Of a stretch of DNA of 64,000 nucleotides, positions 32,951-46,400 are shown in pieces. Position numbers and translations under genes: made by a program. The stretch spans positions 40,954,606-41,018,605 of the forward strand of contig OZ020617.1 of assembly GCA_963971575.1 (NCBI GenBank), read 5' to 3'. The notes under the pieces are model-generated. The model was not told the DNA's origin, made no database searches, and saw only the letters and a list, made by a program, of their open reading frames with translations. The DNA is from Liopterus haemorrhoidalis (Eukaryota; Arthropoda; Insecta; Coleoptera; Dytiscidae). The stretch's first letter is position 1; the number at the start of each line of letters is the position of its first letter.

Positions 32951-35900
32951 TCGGTAAAAATTGTAGCCAAACGGCTAAACCTAGAGAGTTGAAAATTGGC
33001 ATGCTTGTACAACTTTTAGACCCGCACATAGGAAAAATACTAAAACATCTAAAAAACATATCCCCCTAAAAATATAAACAAATATGTGCTCATCGAAAAA
33101 AAACATATTTTTTTAAAATTCTGAGTAGAGTATCAAATGAAAGCCCTTAGTACGTGGATTAACGATCAAAATTTAATTTTTGCAAAATAAATTATTTTGA
33201 GGCGATTTTTGCCAAAATTGTGCAAAAAAATTTTTGTCCCACACCCTGTAGCCCAGATGGTTTAAACTAAAAATGTGAAAAAATTCTAAGTAATGTATAA
33301 TGGTGTGAACCGGAATAGTAAAACAGGAATCAGATTATGTTTTCGTAAAATAACGCATTTTTTGTGTTTTTTGGTTGACGATGCATACATGTTATACTCT
33401 TATAACACACTAACTTGATAAGGGTTTGTGGTCTAGTGGCTCAGTTGCTCGACAACCACACAGGATCGTTATTCAATACACAGGTTCGTTCCTGGCTTGT
33501 GGAGTCAATTTTATTTTTTGTTTTTTTTTTCATATTTATTATGTTTAAATTAATTTGTTAAAATTCTAGTTATATTTTAGCACATTTTGAATTTAATTTT
33601 CAAGAGCATAAATTTAATAACCAATTGGAATTATATTTTCATTATGTGTCATTTATACGAAGCCAGAGGGGCGGAGCGTATGATTTAAGACAACCAATGA
33701 AAGCCATAGGCCCAATTTTCAAAATCTTAACGAACCTTGTTATATAAAAAAAATACTGCACTTATTTAGAAACCTAAATAATGATATTAGGTATTCGAAT
33801 TAAAATTAACAAAAAAATATTTTAACATAAAATTTGTTTTTAAAGCTCTGAGATTAACAGACGATAAATTATTTTAAAAAGATCGTTCATTTTGCCGTGG
33901 TTACTACAAAGCAAAATTTGTCCTACACACTCAGCATGCCGCCTTCACTTATTATATACCTGCGAAACCCTGCAATGTGTGAAAATTCACACTTCACATC
34001 AATTTTTTTGATAAATTGCAGTATCTGACGAAGAATTAACGACCTGACGTCTAACAAAAATGTCAGTCTGAAATCTGATGGGTTCCTAAAGTAAATACAC
34101 ACCGCGATTGCGGGCGTGACTGGTGTCTAGTTACGCCTTTGGAAATAGGGCTCAATTTATCTCGACTTACCCAACAATTCTGCAGATTGTCCAGTAAACG
34201 TATTAGTATAATATCTGAACGGTAAACAGCAGGGTCCAACTAACTGATTAAATTGAATGTTAGTCTGAGTCTCCACAACAGCTATATCATTTCTTGCCAA
34301 AGCATCGTTAGGATCATAGAGGGGGTGCATTATAAACCTGGAGACCACAAGTAATCTAGCAGCTGGAGTTTCAGCACCTAAAACCAAATAGCAAAACATC
34401 AAATAATAAGTTAAATACGATGACTATTAACGATGACTAAAACGATTAAAGCAAAGGGTTGTACGAGGTCTGTTCAAAAAGTATCGCGAATTTTGTGTTT
34501 TTTCAAAAATTATTTATTTATTCATGAATATCTATTTTGTCCCCTTCAAAGTAATCCCCACCAGATATTATACACTTGTGCCAACGTTTTTTCCAATCCT
34601 CGAAGCACTTAAAAAAATCACTTTTTGTGATCTTGTTCAGCTCCTCCTTCGATGCCGTCTTTATCTTCTCATTCGTAGCGTAGCGTTGTCCTTTCATGGG
34701 CCTCTTCAGATTCGGGAACAAGAAAAAGTCACAGGGGGCTAGATCTGGGGAATACGGTGGCTGCGGCATTATTAGTGTATTGTTTTTGGCCAAAAATTCG
34801 CACACAAGCAACGATGTGAATTTCGCGGCGACCCGTCTCATGCCCAAATCATTGGTAAAAATCGAATGGCACAAAGTGGGGACTGGCCGGCCAATTTGGG
34901 ATCTGGCCAATATCGGCACACATTGACCGGCCAATGTCCGATCTTTTCTTGATTATGGGATTTGGCCAGACAGCTTGCGAAATGGAATGGCGCGATCGGC
35001 CAAACTCGGAAGAAAAGAGTCATGAGCAGATTTTGGGTGTTTGTATAATCATAATCACATTATATTGATTATTAATTATACTTAATTATCAAAATCAGTC
35101 GAATTAGTTTATTATAGTAAATTATAAAGCCTCGACATTCATGAGAACTGTAAAAACGCTACGTGGATCACCACGACCTATGTCAACATCTGGTATACGG
35201 ATGCGTACATCTTCTCCAACTTTCGCTGATGAGAATTTTGCAACTGAATTTTTTAACATCTTTAGCCTGTTTAACGTCCTGCATCACTACCGGACAGTCT
35301 TGCATCAGCACATCGAATATTGGCCAGGGATTATCCGGCACTTCGCGACATTGGCCACACGTCTCGGCCAAAGTGCGAAATGGCCAGCCAATTCGAGAAC
35401 TGGCTGAACTTCGGGTTTTGGCCATAACATATATATAGGTGGTATTAGTTTAGGTCTTAAACCATCCTCCGCCAGGTACTGCACTTCAGGCTTACCTCAT
35501 GGTAGCACGTCATACGCGAATACCTGACGGAGGAAATACACACTGCCGCATCCCAGACCCTGGAGATGTGCGGCAGCGGCTAGTGCACTACGCCGTCTGT
35601 CTTCAAAGTGAGTAAGGAACCAAGCAAACATAGAGGCATATATATATAGAGGCAGAGAAGACATAAATTGGTAACTATATATAAATTAAAGATATTACCT
35701 GAGGTAAGGTTGTGATCTCCGACAAGTAGACCTACGGCTGTGGCTTGTTTATTATAGGTACAATGGGCTGCAGTAACTGCGTACTTTACAGCAATGATTG
35801 TGGCGCCGCAATACACTTCCTTTAGTAAGAAATCCACCAGTCCAGCCATTGAGGGATATTCGTTTACTTTCGTTTCAACTCCTCCAACAATTCTCCTCTA

Positions 35901-38900
35901 CAAAACAAAATATGATTAGAGCGACTTCAAAAATCAGGAGACCATGTTCAAGTAAATCAAGGGCCGGCGCCCCTAGGCAAGGCATAATTCGGCGTCACCT
36001 AAATACGAGGATCATTTTATAAATAATGCATACATAGTCTCCCTGCTTCTCAGTAACCGATTCCAAACGTTTGGGAAGCTTTACTATTCCATCCAAGACA
36101 CCATCTCTTATCATCTATCGAATAGCTCGTGTAACGGCAGCATTAAGCTCTTCCAGAGACCACTAACGATGTCCACGCATAGGTTTTTCAGCTTTGGGAA
36201 TAAGTCTGGTGGACTCATGTCAGGACTGTAGGGAACATGAGGTAACACTTCCCAATTATATTCACGCAGTTCTTCGATTACGACATTCCCGTCAACTTCG
36301 AGCAACTAAGGTCGGGTTTTATGCATTTTTCTGCGCAATTTTTGCATAAAGTCACGATAATAAACCGCTGTGCAGTGGCGGAACAACAAATTTTGCCCCA
36401 CCCCCGCAAAAAAATTCGGTCGGCCCTCCAACCTTATGTGATTTTTTTCTTTTCGTATCTAGTGTCTCATAATTTTGAAGAAATTTAACCTTGGATTCTT
36501 TTTGCACAAAGAATCATTTTACTTTATAATACATATTTTATTATGAATATAAAAGAAAAACAATAATTTCAAACAAATGAAACATAGACAAAACAAAACA
36601 AAACTAGATATAAATAAATAAATCAATTTAAAATGTTAAATCTTTCTTTCTGGATTTTAAATTAGCAAAATCTCTAATTAAGTCTTTAATGCCCATTTCT
36701 TAAGCAATTTCAGCCTCAATGCTCAACAACGATAAATTATGTAAGCATTCTTCTCCAGTAGAATTTCGTAGATAGTTTTTTATTATCTTTAATTTGGAAA
36801 AAGAACTCTCTGCCGTTGCCACAGTGACAGGAAGTGTTAAAAATAATAAAATTGCAGTAACTATGTCTGGAAAACTGACCGACAGGGAGATATATTTAAT
36901 TATTAAAAGTTCGGCAAATTCTTTCATTGTTGCTATTTTAGAGATTATTATTTTTTTTTTTTGTAAGGTTTCAGCAGAACTCCAAATTTCTGTTTCATCC
37001 AAGTTAATTAAATTTCGAGGTGACATGATTAAAAACAAATTTACAACGTCGTTCATCCCTCTGAATCTATTATCAACTTGATTGATAACAATATCGAGAA
37101 ATGAATTAAATACAGTTACTCCAAAAAAATCATCCAAGTGCTTTTTTACAATTTTTTGTCTTTTCCAAACAAAAGTGAAGCTGATATTCCACTTGGCTGC
37201 CATTTGAATTGAGTCATCTTTCGCAGAAAAATACATATTTCGGTATTTTTCTAAATTTTGACTGGTTGTTTCTAAGGAAGTTCTTGCAATTCTCAAATCT
37301 ATATTTTTAGTTTGTAATAATTTTGAAAATAAATTTATTTCTTCTAATATTTTTGATAAAATTACACATAAAAATACAAATTCAAAATTATTCATACTAT
37401 TTATAAGATTTGAAGCATTGTCTCTTTCTTCTTTTTTTTTTTTCATTTTTGAATTGAATTACTATTTTGAATATGGATAAACAATCTCGCTATTGTTTTG
37501 CTGAGGTCTTACTAAACGTAAGATAAAAAAAAAATGTTTATTTTTTTGTATTATTTTTTTTTTATGTATGTGTTTTATAGTGAAAAGTAAATTCTTTATT
37601 TTTCAGTATAAAACGCGACTAATTTTCTCAAAATGTTCGGGCCCCCCAAAGCTTCCCCCCCCCGCGTTGGGTGGTCGGCGGTATGGTAGTTCCGCCACTG
37701 CCGCTGTGACACTTGTACCACATGGAACTTTGTCTGCCATGATGATCCCTTGGTAAAAATAAGCAAAAATCATCCTGGTCTTGGATCATCGTTTATGCTC
37801 ACACGACCACCACGAAAACGATTATGTATCATTTTCATTCTGGTGTTGGAAGCGTGGAACAAGAAATTCAACCAATAGGATCGCTCTATTTTGAAAAAAC
37901 CCGTACCACGGTGTCGTAGGCGCGGTGTTACAAGCGCGGTGCCACAAGTTCAAAAATTTCAACTCTAGCGCTGGCTGCACCGTCAAAACCATAGAAACAA
38001 ATATATTTTTTCGGAATGGTGAGATCTTTAGCGAGACACTTATATTAATTTCCTAAAAAAAAAATTTTAAAAACGTAAATTGATGGAGCGAAATAGCGAC
38101 TTTTACAATGTTGTCGGCAGTCATAAAGTTTATTATTATGGATATTTGAAACCGAATCCATAATAATAAACATATCTGGTCTGCAGAAATGTCATGCAGT
38201 GGGTATACTAATAATATACCCCCAAGCAGGGGCCAACAGAATCTTCATTCTAAACTGTGATGTCAAGTAAAAAAGATTGCGTATTAAATTATTTTTTTTG
38301 TAATTGAAGTAACTGTCTGTGTTTTTTGTGTCTCATTTCTTGCAACAAGTTAAAATAATCTCTCTGTTGCCTTCTGTTTCTATGTATATATGGGACGTAC
38401 CCACCATCGCTTTTCTTCATATCGCAATAAGTCTAAATATGCATAAAAAAAGAGCTAGACGTCTCTTTCGATTTGACGACATATTTAATGAAATTGAATA
38501 ACCGTTTAATCCAAACACTTGTATAAACTTTTAGGTTAGATTTGGGTTAGATACAAATTTTGTCAAAACCGAAAACGCGCAGTTATCACGCCTCCAACCC
38601 CACCATGAAATTCGAATTTGTAAATATAACACCACGCCTATCACCTCTGTCGCGCCTTTGACACTACCATGAAAATGATACATTAGCCCAACGAGAGCCT
38701 GTACTACGACACACTATTAACTAACCGCAAATTTCACTTAAAGCTCTGTGGATTTCTGTCGGGTTTTTGGCACGTAAAGTTTCGATCTTAATATACGACC
38801 TCTGATCGTCAACAGTCACATACCCGAGACTCTTGCAGGCTCCCTTTCTAGCTCGTGTTAAAACAGAATACATTATAAATGAAAACAAAACACACGTTTC

Positions 38901-41900
38901 TTCCTCGAGCCTTCAACTACAATTGAGATAATTGTCACTGTTGTTGCGTCAATCTACCCGCAGTGTGCACCTGTGCATTATTTATGAAATATCCCTCATA
39001 TAACTTAATAAAAGTATATCAAAAACAGTAAAATAGAATTTTGATATGCCACACATAAGTACATAAAAGTAATAATTTCATAGATTTCTAGCGCCCCAAA
39101 CCCATAGCGCTCCTAAATATTAGGTCGTCAAGGATGAAATTTGTAGTTAATAATATGGCCAACTTTAACAGCTTTTTATTTGACATTGGCTTAATATTTT
39201 ACCGTCCTGTTTTTTTTTTTTTTTTTTTTGCTGGAAAGTTACACGTCTCTCCTGTTGGAACGGTCGTAAATTCGCACTATTATGAAGTATGATTTCTTAT
39301 GTGGAACTACGGCATCCCAGACCGCGCGAAACATTAATAGTGTATTGTATTTGGCTCTAGTGTTACTACGCAGCAGACAATATCAAATTGGTTCGCCAAA
39401 TTTCGTACAGGTAACTTAAAAACCAATCAAAAACAAAAAAAAACAAAAAACTGGCTCATCGATCACAGCAGAAATATACTGCAACCAACTGGTCGAAATG
39501 ATGCAAAAACTTAAAGAAAAACAGCCTAGATTGGTCAAAAGATCGACTCCTATCTTATTGCATGATAACGCTAGACCACACACTGTAGAAATGACTGTGG
39601 CAAAACTACAGGAATTGGAGTTGGAACTTCTTCATCATCCTCCATACTCACCAGACCTAGCCCCCACTAACTATCACTTTCTCCGCAATTTGTACAACTT
39701 TTTAATAGGAAAACAGCTTATTTCCAACAATGCTGTAAAACTGGCCTTCCTGGAATTTATTGACTCTCACCCAGGGTTTTACACCACCGGCCTGAACAAT
39801 CTGCCGCTTAAATGGCAAAAGTGTATAGACAATATGGGTGCATACTTTGATGAATAAAATAATTCCTTATATTTGTAAGTTTTCAACCAACTTTGCCTTT
39901 TTTTCTACAAATTTCATCCTTGACGACCTAATAGTTTTCTAGACTTACCTAATAGTAAATCTAATTCAACAAGAAATCATATTCCATCAAAATAGTGACA
40001 TTTATACCCGCAGCACCTATTTGTGAGCCACGACAGATTCAAGAGAACAGCAAAAATAGAACATCAATTACAATAACTATAAGTAAATTTCACAACAAGA
40101 CAAAATAGCTACTAACATATTTGTAGAATTAAGCTTTGGTTAGACAATTTGCAGCGTCGTACGCAAATATTCGTTGATTGGTTTACAAGATGACGTCTAT
40201 AATCCAATTTGTTTATTTACAATTACATAACATTTTGTACAAGTAAAAATATCCTGATAAATAAATAAAAATTCGTAGTAAGCATCATGTTTCTGAACGT
40301 CATTCGTGTTAATTTAAAAATTCAATACTGTTTTTATTGTATACGCTTGCCAAGATTTGCGACTAGACGAAAGGCCACCGGCAACGCCAACGTATCCCTC
40401 TAGCGGCAATAAGACGAATACTTGATAAAAAAAAGTACATATAGTCTGTCTTTGTTTACGTATGGTTCAGCATGTATTTTTTTGTTTCTGTCATTCTAAC
40501 TCCGTTTTTACAACGAGTAAAGTGATAAATTTAAGAAAAGAAGATTAAATAATCCTTGTTTTGTGTATGGTTGTCATTCAGAGGAAGAACGTTGTAACGA
40601 ATCGGTTAGTCCTCTCGGACAAATGACAAATTTTCTCAAACCACCCGTCGCGAGGATTTCTTTAAACGGGCTGCAATTGTTTTTTTTAATGGATTTTAAA
40701 GGGTATTTTGCAATCAACATTTGTGAGAATTTAGATCATAAAATAAAATTAAAAACCTTACGTTTACAACACGCGACTTTAAAATATTATTTTAAGTTAT
40801 TGTTCAAGGAGACTTTTGTTCAATCTAATAAGTTAATATCTAATAACTTTGACAATTCCTTGAACAATCTTTTTACCATTCTTTTTAGAAATGCCTAGAA
40901 ATGCCTTTTAAAAACACCCGTCTCTCTGAAGACGAGGTCAGAAAGTATTCGGTCCGGTTAGCGTAACCATCTAATTTGTTGAATTCTTAGAGGCACTGTG
41001 TCGACATTCTGGTGGTCTATACGATTCTATTTGTTTTAATCGTTTCATTATTTTAATACCTATATTTTAAATCTTTCAAACTTAGTCTTGTTATAGTATA
41101 TTATAATAAAACAAATTCAATAATTTTAAACCTACTTAAACCGTCTTACTTAAGATTTACACACGATCTTCACTTTTAAGAACTTAAGTGAACAGCTAAG
41201 ATCCAGACTAATTACAAGATGCCTGATTAGTCGGTTGGTAAGTACGAATACATATCATTTAATTTACATATAGTAATGATGAATCCTGGATAACACTCAC
41301 TCCTAATACCCGAACTTCTTTAGCCAGGAATCTCATTTCATTTTGAGATCAGACTTTATATAATATCACAGGCTTGCTACCTAGTGGACAAAAATTGGTA
41401 CGTTGTAATCAAACGTATCAGGGCTTGCTACCACATTTTCCAATATTAGATGAATTTTATTAGAAAAATTATAGTGTATGGCTAAGTTTCTCTATTAGTT
41501 CTGCAATTTTATTTCAATACCAACGAGAAAAATGCGTTAAAAATTAATAAATGCACCATTTTGCTACAAGTGAAGAAGAAAGTTTATTAATGTTTCTAAA
41601 ATTTTGTTTACGTTCATTGAAGGAAAATTCTACTGTTCAGAAGTTTTTAAACAAGCTATTTTTTTCATTTTTCCCCGTCTCGCATGTGCAAGAAAATCGT
41701 TTAATGTTGACTAAACAATGTTATTATAATTAAAACCCTTTGTTATTTCATGTGGATGTTCCATAAGTGTGTTAGTATACAAATATTTGACAGTTTTCTT
41801 GAGATGCAGTGCATCCCTTGCTTCAGGGATGCCCTTCACTGCTCGGCAACAATGAGTTTAAAAGGATACCAACCACAAGCGTTTTACATCCACGGATCAG

Positions 41901-43422
41901 GTAAACCTCGATATTGTCAAAAGTGTTTACAAGAAAACAATTTTTAAAATGTTCGTTTCATACCACTGCGAAGTGTTCTTCATATATTTGAATAGATTTT
42001 ATCGAGAGCTTTAAAACTATACCACGCACAGTATTTTTGCGCTCAAGATTACATACATATATAGACTCAGTCAAACGCAACTAAGGTTACCAGATATAAA
42101 AATTTAAAAAAAGAGAACATTTAGTATTAAAATAAAGGAAGATGAGTGGAAAAGGAGGCAGTAAAATTTAAAAATAATTATTATGAAAAATAATTTTTAA
42201 TCGTATTAAAAAAATAAATAAATCTTAGAAATTAATAAATTAAAGCATATTTATAAAAGACTGAGTAAGAGTTTGCGTTAAGCGTGCGCATTTCAGCATG
42301 TCAAATGAACCATTGCCTCTCGCTTACCATCCTGATATATTAAATTTAATTTGTATAAATGTTCAAAATAGTACACAAGAGAACTTTTTAAGCTCAATGG
42401 AGGAGAGTGGATTTTATTTAAAAAAGGAGATCATATCCTTCTTTTGGATGCCATCTAGTAAGTCTAAACGCAACGGTACACAATTTTGTAGACGCACGGG
42501 AAACGAGGGGGACATCGCACTGATGATGTATTTCGCGGTACGCGAATTCATGCTGTTTACGTATATGCTAACACAAAACACAATTACTGTGCGACACGTA
42601 GTTTTAACGATATAACGGTTTCAATTTGGATCTATTATTATCTCAAACGATCAGCCATAAGTCACTACATACTATTCGTGGAGTTAGCCGTAGTCTTACG
42701 TTAAAAATACTTACAGTATTCCTCCATCCACAGTCACATTGCTGAGCCTGAACTGCACTCATTGTACACAAAAATCTTCCACCAGGACTATTCCAAGCAC
42801 TCAACAACCCTAGAAAAACAATCAAATGAAATTTATGGACATGTAAATGTAATTTCATTTGTACAACTAACAAATTTTGGTAGTCATGTCTGATATTAAA
42901 CTAAAATGTTTTGAATTATTACAAGAAAAAACTGTCAAGGTCCTAATACAATAGATTTTCGAATAAAAGCAAACAAAATAATGGTATTATTAGCTACATA
43001 TATATACATAATATTAATAGGATGTTTGTCTGGATTTACTGGAAAAATCATTTGTTATTAATTTAGTTGAAATTAAATGTTATATAATTAAAATTCGATG
43101 AAAATATTATTTTATATATTTTACATACATATAAATCAAACTGACAATCTATAATTTTTTGTTTGTTCAGTCTGAGACAGTATTTCTGCCTGTCAACCAT
43201 AAATATACACAGGTAGGGTGACACAGATGTCCTGTTTTCCCAGGACATGTCCTGTTTTTTCACTTTGCAGGGGATGTCGTGGCTAGTTTTTAAAAATTGT
43301 CCTGATAAAGTATTGTAATCACGAAAATTTTCGATGTCGAGATTTTGACTGATCATGAGACGTGGTAATCAGTCAAATCCAAGGAATCCAAAAAACCTAT
43401 TTTCGAAGTTCCGTCCGTATGT

Positions 43423-43453
<31 letters not shown>

Positions 43454-46400
43454 GCTGTGTGTGTGTATACATGATACTCAAGAACGATTTAACTTAGAGA
43501 GTTCATTCTGGTACTAAAAAATGTCCCTATTCATTGGGAAGAACCCTATTGTTTTTTATGAAAATCCGAAACCGGAAACGGAAGTTATTAAACTTTAAAA
43601 TTTAAAAAAATTCGTAACTAGTAAACGAAGCCTTGGACAAAAATTTGTATAGAACATAATTTGATGTATTTTTGAAGATTCACCTAAAAAAAATTTAAAT
43701 TGATTTTATTTTTTTTTATCATTATTTTTTTATGGGAGGGCATATGGGAGGGAGTCTAGCGGAGGTCTTTCTTCGCCACTGTTTTTTTTTTTTTTAATTA
43801 CCACATTACCTTTTTGAAACAAAAATGGACAAATTATTTCAAACAATGAATTTGCCAGAATGCTATTCAGAAATATTAATAATGGATAATGGTTATAAGT
43901 ATTAATAATTTGTTTTCTGCATTTTTTGGACACAGATGTTGAACGACTTTTTTTCCCCTAATAACAAGTCAGTAGACAAAAAATGAACAGATTTGAAATT
44001 AAATCCATTAAAGGAACTTTATTAAAAATATTTAATTCAAAAATGGACTATAAACAATTCTATAATTACTTATTAAGTAAATTCAGTTTGTTGGAACAAA
44101 TTCATTCATCGTCCAAATATTAGAATATTTACCAAAGAATGTTTATTGTTAATATATTTAAATGCTTGCCAAAGAAAATGGCCCGTACTCATAGTCAGTT
44201 CTCAGATTTATAGCGTTTTCGATTTTTAAATAGAGATTTGATCTGAGATTGCCCTGAAATCACCCTGAAATCAATATGTGGCGTCACGCTCTGTGCTAGA
44301 GCGATCTTGTAGCGGGATTGTACTTACCTATTGATATTTTAGTACTCTCAGACTGCTGTTGAAAATTTCCTTTTCCACAATACAAATGCGCATTTTGAAG
44401 ATTTTCATCTCCTGTTGTCGACACTAATAGTTTATCGAGGGAACATCCTTGGCTCTACAAAAAAAAGTATTTTTATATTACCCTTAACAAATTAACATTA
44501 CCCCCAGTGAGGCCAAAAAGTGCTTCGAAAATTGGTTCAAACGCATGCAAAAGTGTATTGATCTTCAGGGAGAATATTTTGAAAAACAATAAAACCAGTT
44601 TTGTTGATAAATAATTGTTTTTGATCTCAAATCCCGAAATATAAAAGGCAACCCTCGTATATATCAGGTCTGGGAAAAAGTTCGTGGCGTTTTTTTAGTA
44701 AAATTCAACTAGTTTTGTTATAGTGTGAAAATGAATTTATTTAAACCAAATATGCTCTTTTCGCCACTTTCGCCAACGTTTCGCCATTTTTCGGGTAGAG
44801 CCATGATACCATCGGTGAAGAACTTCTGTGGTTTCTGGTTGAAAGCTGAATCAAGTGGTTTTCACAGGCTTCTTTTGAAACCAGCTTAATTCCATTGAGA
44901 AAATTCTGCAGAGATCGGAATAGGTGATAGTCAGAGGGTGCTATGTCTGGACTATACGGTGGATGCAACAAAATTTCCCAACCAAGCTCACAATTTTTGA
45001 CGGGTCATCAAAGAAGTGTGTGGTCTTGCGTTGTCATGATGAAAGACAACACCTTTCCTATTATTCAATTCGGGCCATTCTCTTTCAATTGCCTGGCGTA
45101 ATCTCTCTAGTTGTCCACAGTAGAGTTGCGAATCAATCGTCTGACAAACTGCAAGTAGCTAATGGTGGACGATTCCCTTCCAGTCCCACCATCCACACTG
45201 CATCACCTTGTTCGGCGTCAATCCTCGCTTCGCGAACGCTTGTGACGACCATCCCTTGTCCACGATCTTTTACGCTTCCGATTGTCGTACGTGGTCCATT
45301 TTTCATTACCTGTTATGACACGTTTCAGAAATGATTCGATTTCAGCAGCGCTGCGTTTCAGCAGCGCATCGCAGATGTTAATTCTGTCTATCATGTTTTT
45401 CGCGCTCAACTCATGAGGAAGCCATATATCGAGCTTTATTTGTAGCCAGCTTTCCGTAAATGGTTCAAAACAGTTTTGTCAATGCCTAGCTCCGTCCCAA
45501 TATCGACACTGCTGATATGCCTATCTTGCTGGACTTTTTCAAGAATTTCATCAGCTTTTTCACTGATTGGACGATCAGAGCGTGAGTCATCTTTCATATT
45601 AAAATTACCAGAACGAAAGCGAGCGAACCATTTCCGTGCAGCAGATTTTGGTAAAGTACCTTCACCGTACACAGCACCATTTTTTTCACAAGCCTGCGCA
45701 GCATTCTTCCCTTTGTCGTAATAATATTGCAAAATATAGCGCAATTTTTCATTACTTTTCTCCATTTTCAAACGCAAACAACTTTCCAACCACTGCACAA
45801 ATTTTGATGTTTAGACACTCAAAGTAACGCTTGAACTGTCACCTTTACAACGAGCGCTTAGTGGTGTCGCTGCGATATGTGTTTGCTGAGTTATTTGCAA
45901 TTGGCGCCGTCTATCGGCAAAAACGCCACGAACTTTTTCCCAGACCTAATAGTATAAAAATTTATTATAGTATAAGAAGGCGCTGCGGACAGCAAAAATG
46001 TAAGAATCTGGCCCTCATTTGGTACTCCTGCCTCACATCATGCACCCTGATGCTACACTCGAATGCGACGATCAGCCTTTTATCTTTACCAACAGTTTTT
46101 CGAAAAGAGTACCATTATCGAACGACTTAATTTTGTCCTTGAAACATCTAAATTGTTGGTTGATCGACACGTGTCTCGTATGTTTTCATTATACAAAACA
46201 AATAACAATATTAAAAACGAGAGTTCTTTAAGATAATAGGGTCTATAAATATTTACTACTCCGTCTAAATCTTTAAATTTAAATCTTCTAATCCGTTAAA
46301 AATTCATTACCATTGTCTTAAAACAGTATTTTTACGCCACCAGTTGAAAGCCTTGTTCTTTCTAATATAAATTCGGTGAGTACCAACTTCCAATCAATTT

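Larger units (their letters stand above)
36006..38998 (-). mobile_element. Mariner, internally deleted, with two nested transposons
   Basis: TIRs CGAGGATCATTTTATAAATA and (reverse) TGAGGGATATTTCATAAATA with TA at both borders (36004-36005, 38999-39000). Without the hAT (36373-37700) and PIF (37825-38682) inserts about 800 bp of mariner remain. Minus-strand pieces read FRGGRVSINDDPRPG, then MADKVPCGTSVTA-type and VLPHVPYSPDMSPPDLFPKL, with many breaks. Lies in intron 3. Confidence 0.85.

Noticed and set aside
33425..33505. Functional tRNA gene
   Set aside because: A and B boxes are recognisable but acceptor and anticodon stems do not pair convincingly; embedded in a repeat.
36700..37446. Domesticated hAT host gene
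   Set aside because: 248 open codons, but it sits inside an element with perfect TIRs and exact TSD and lacks the catalytic residues; a deletion derivative fits better.
40563..40898. 111-codon open frame
   Set aside because: No motif, signal peptide or splice context; composition like surrounding intron.
42298..42615. 105-codon open frame in intron 3
   Set aside because: No recognisable domain; not in phase or strand with the protease gene.
44924..45334. 136-codon plus-strand open frame
   Set aside because: Antisense to mariner transposase at 44664-45949.
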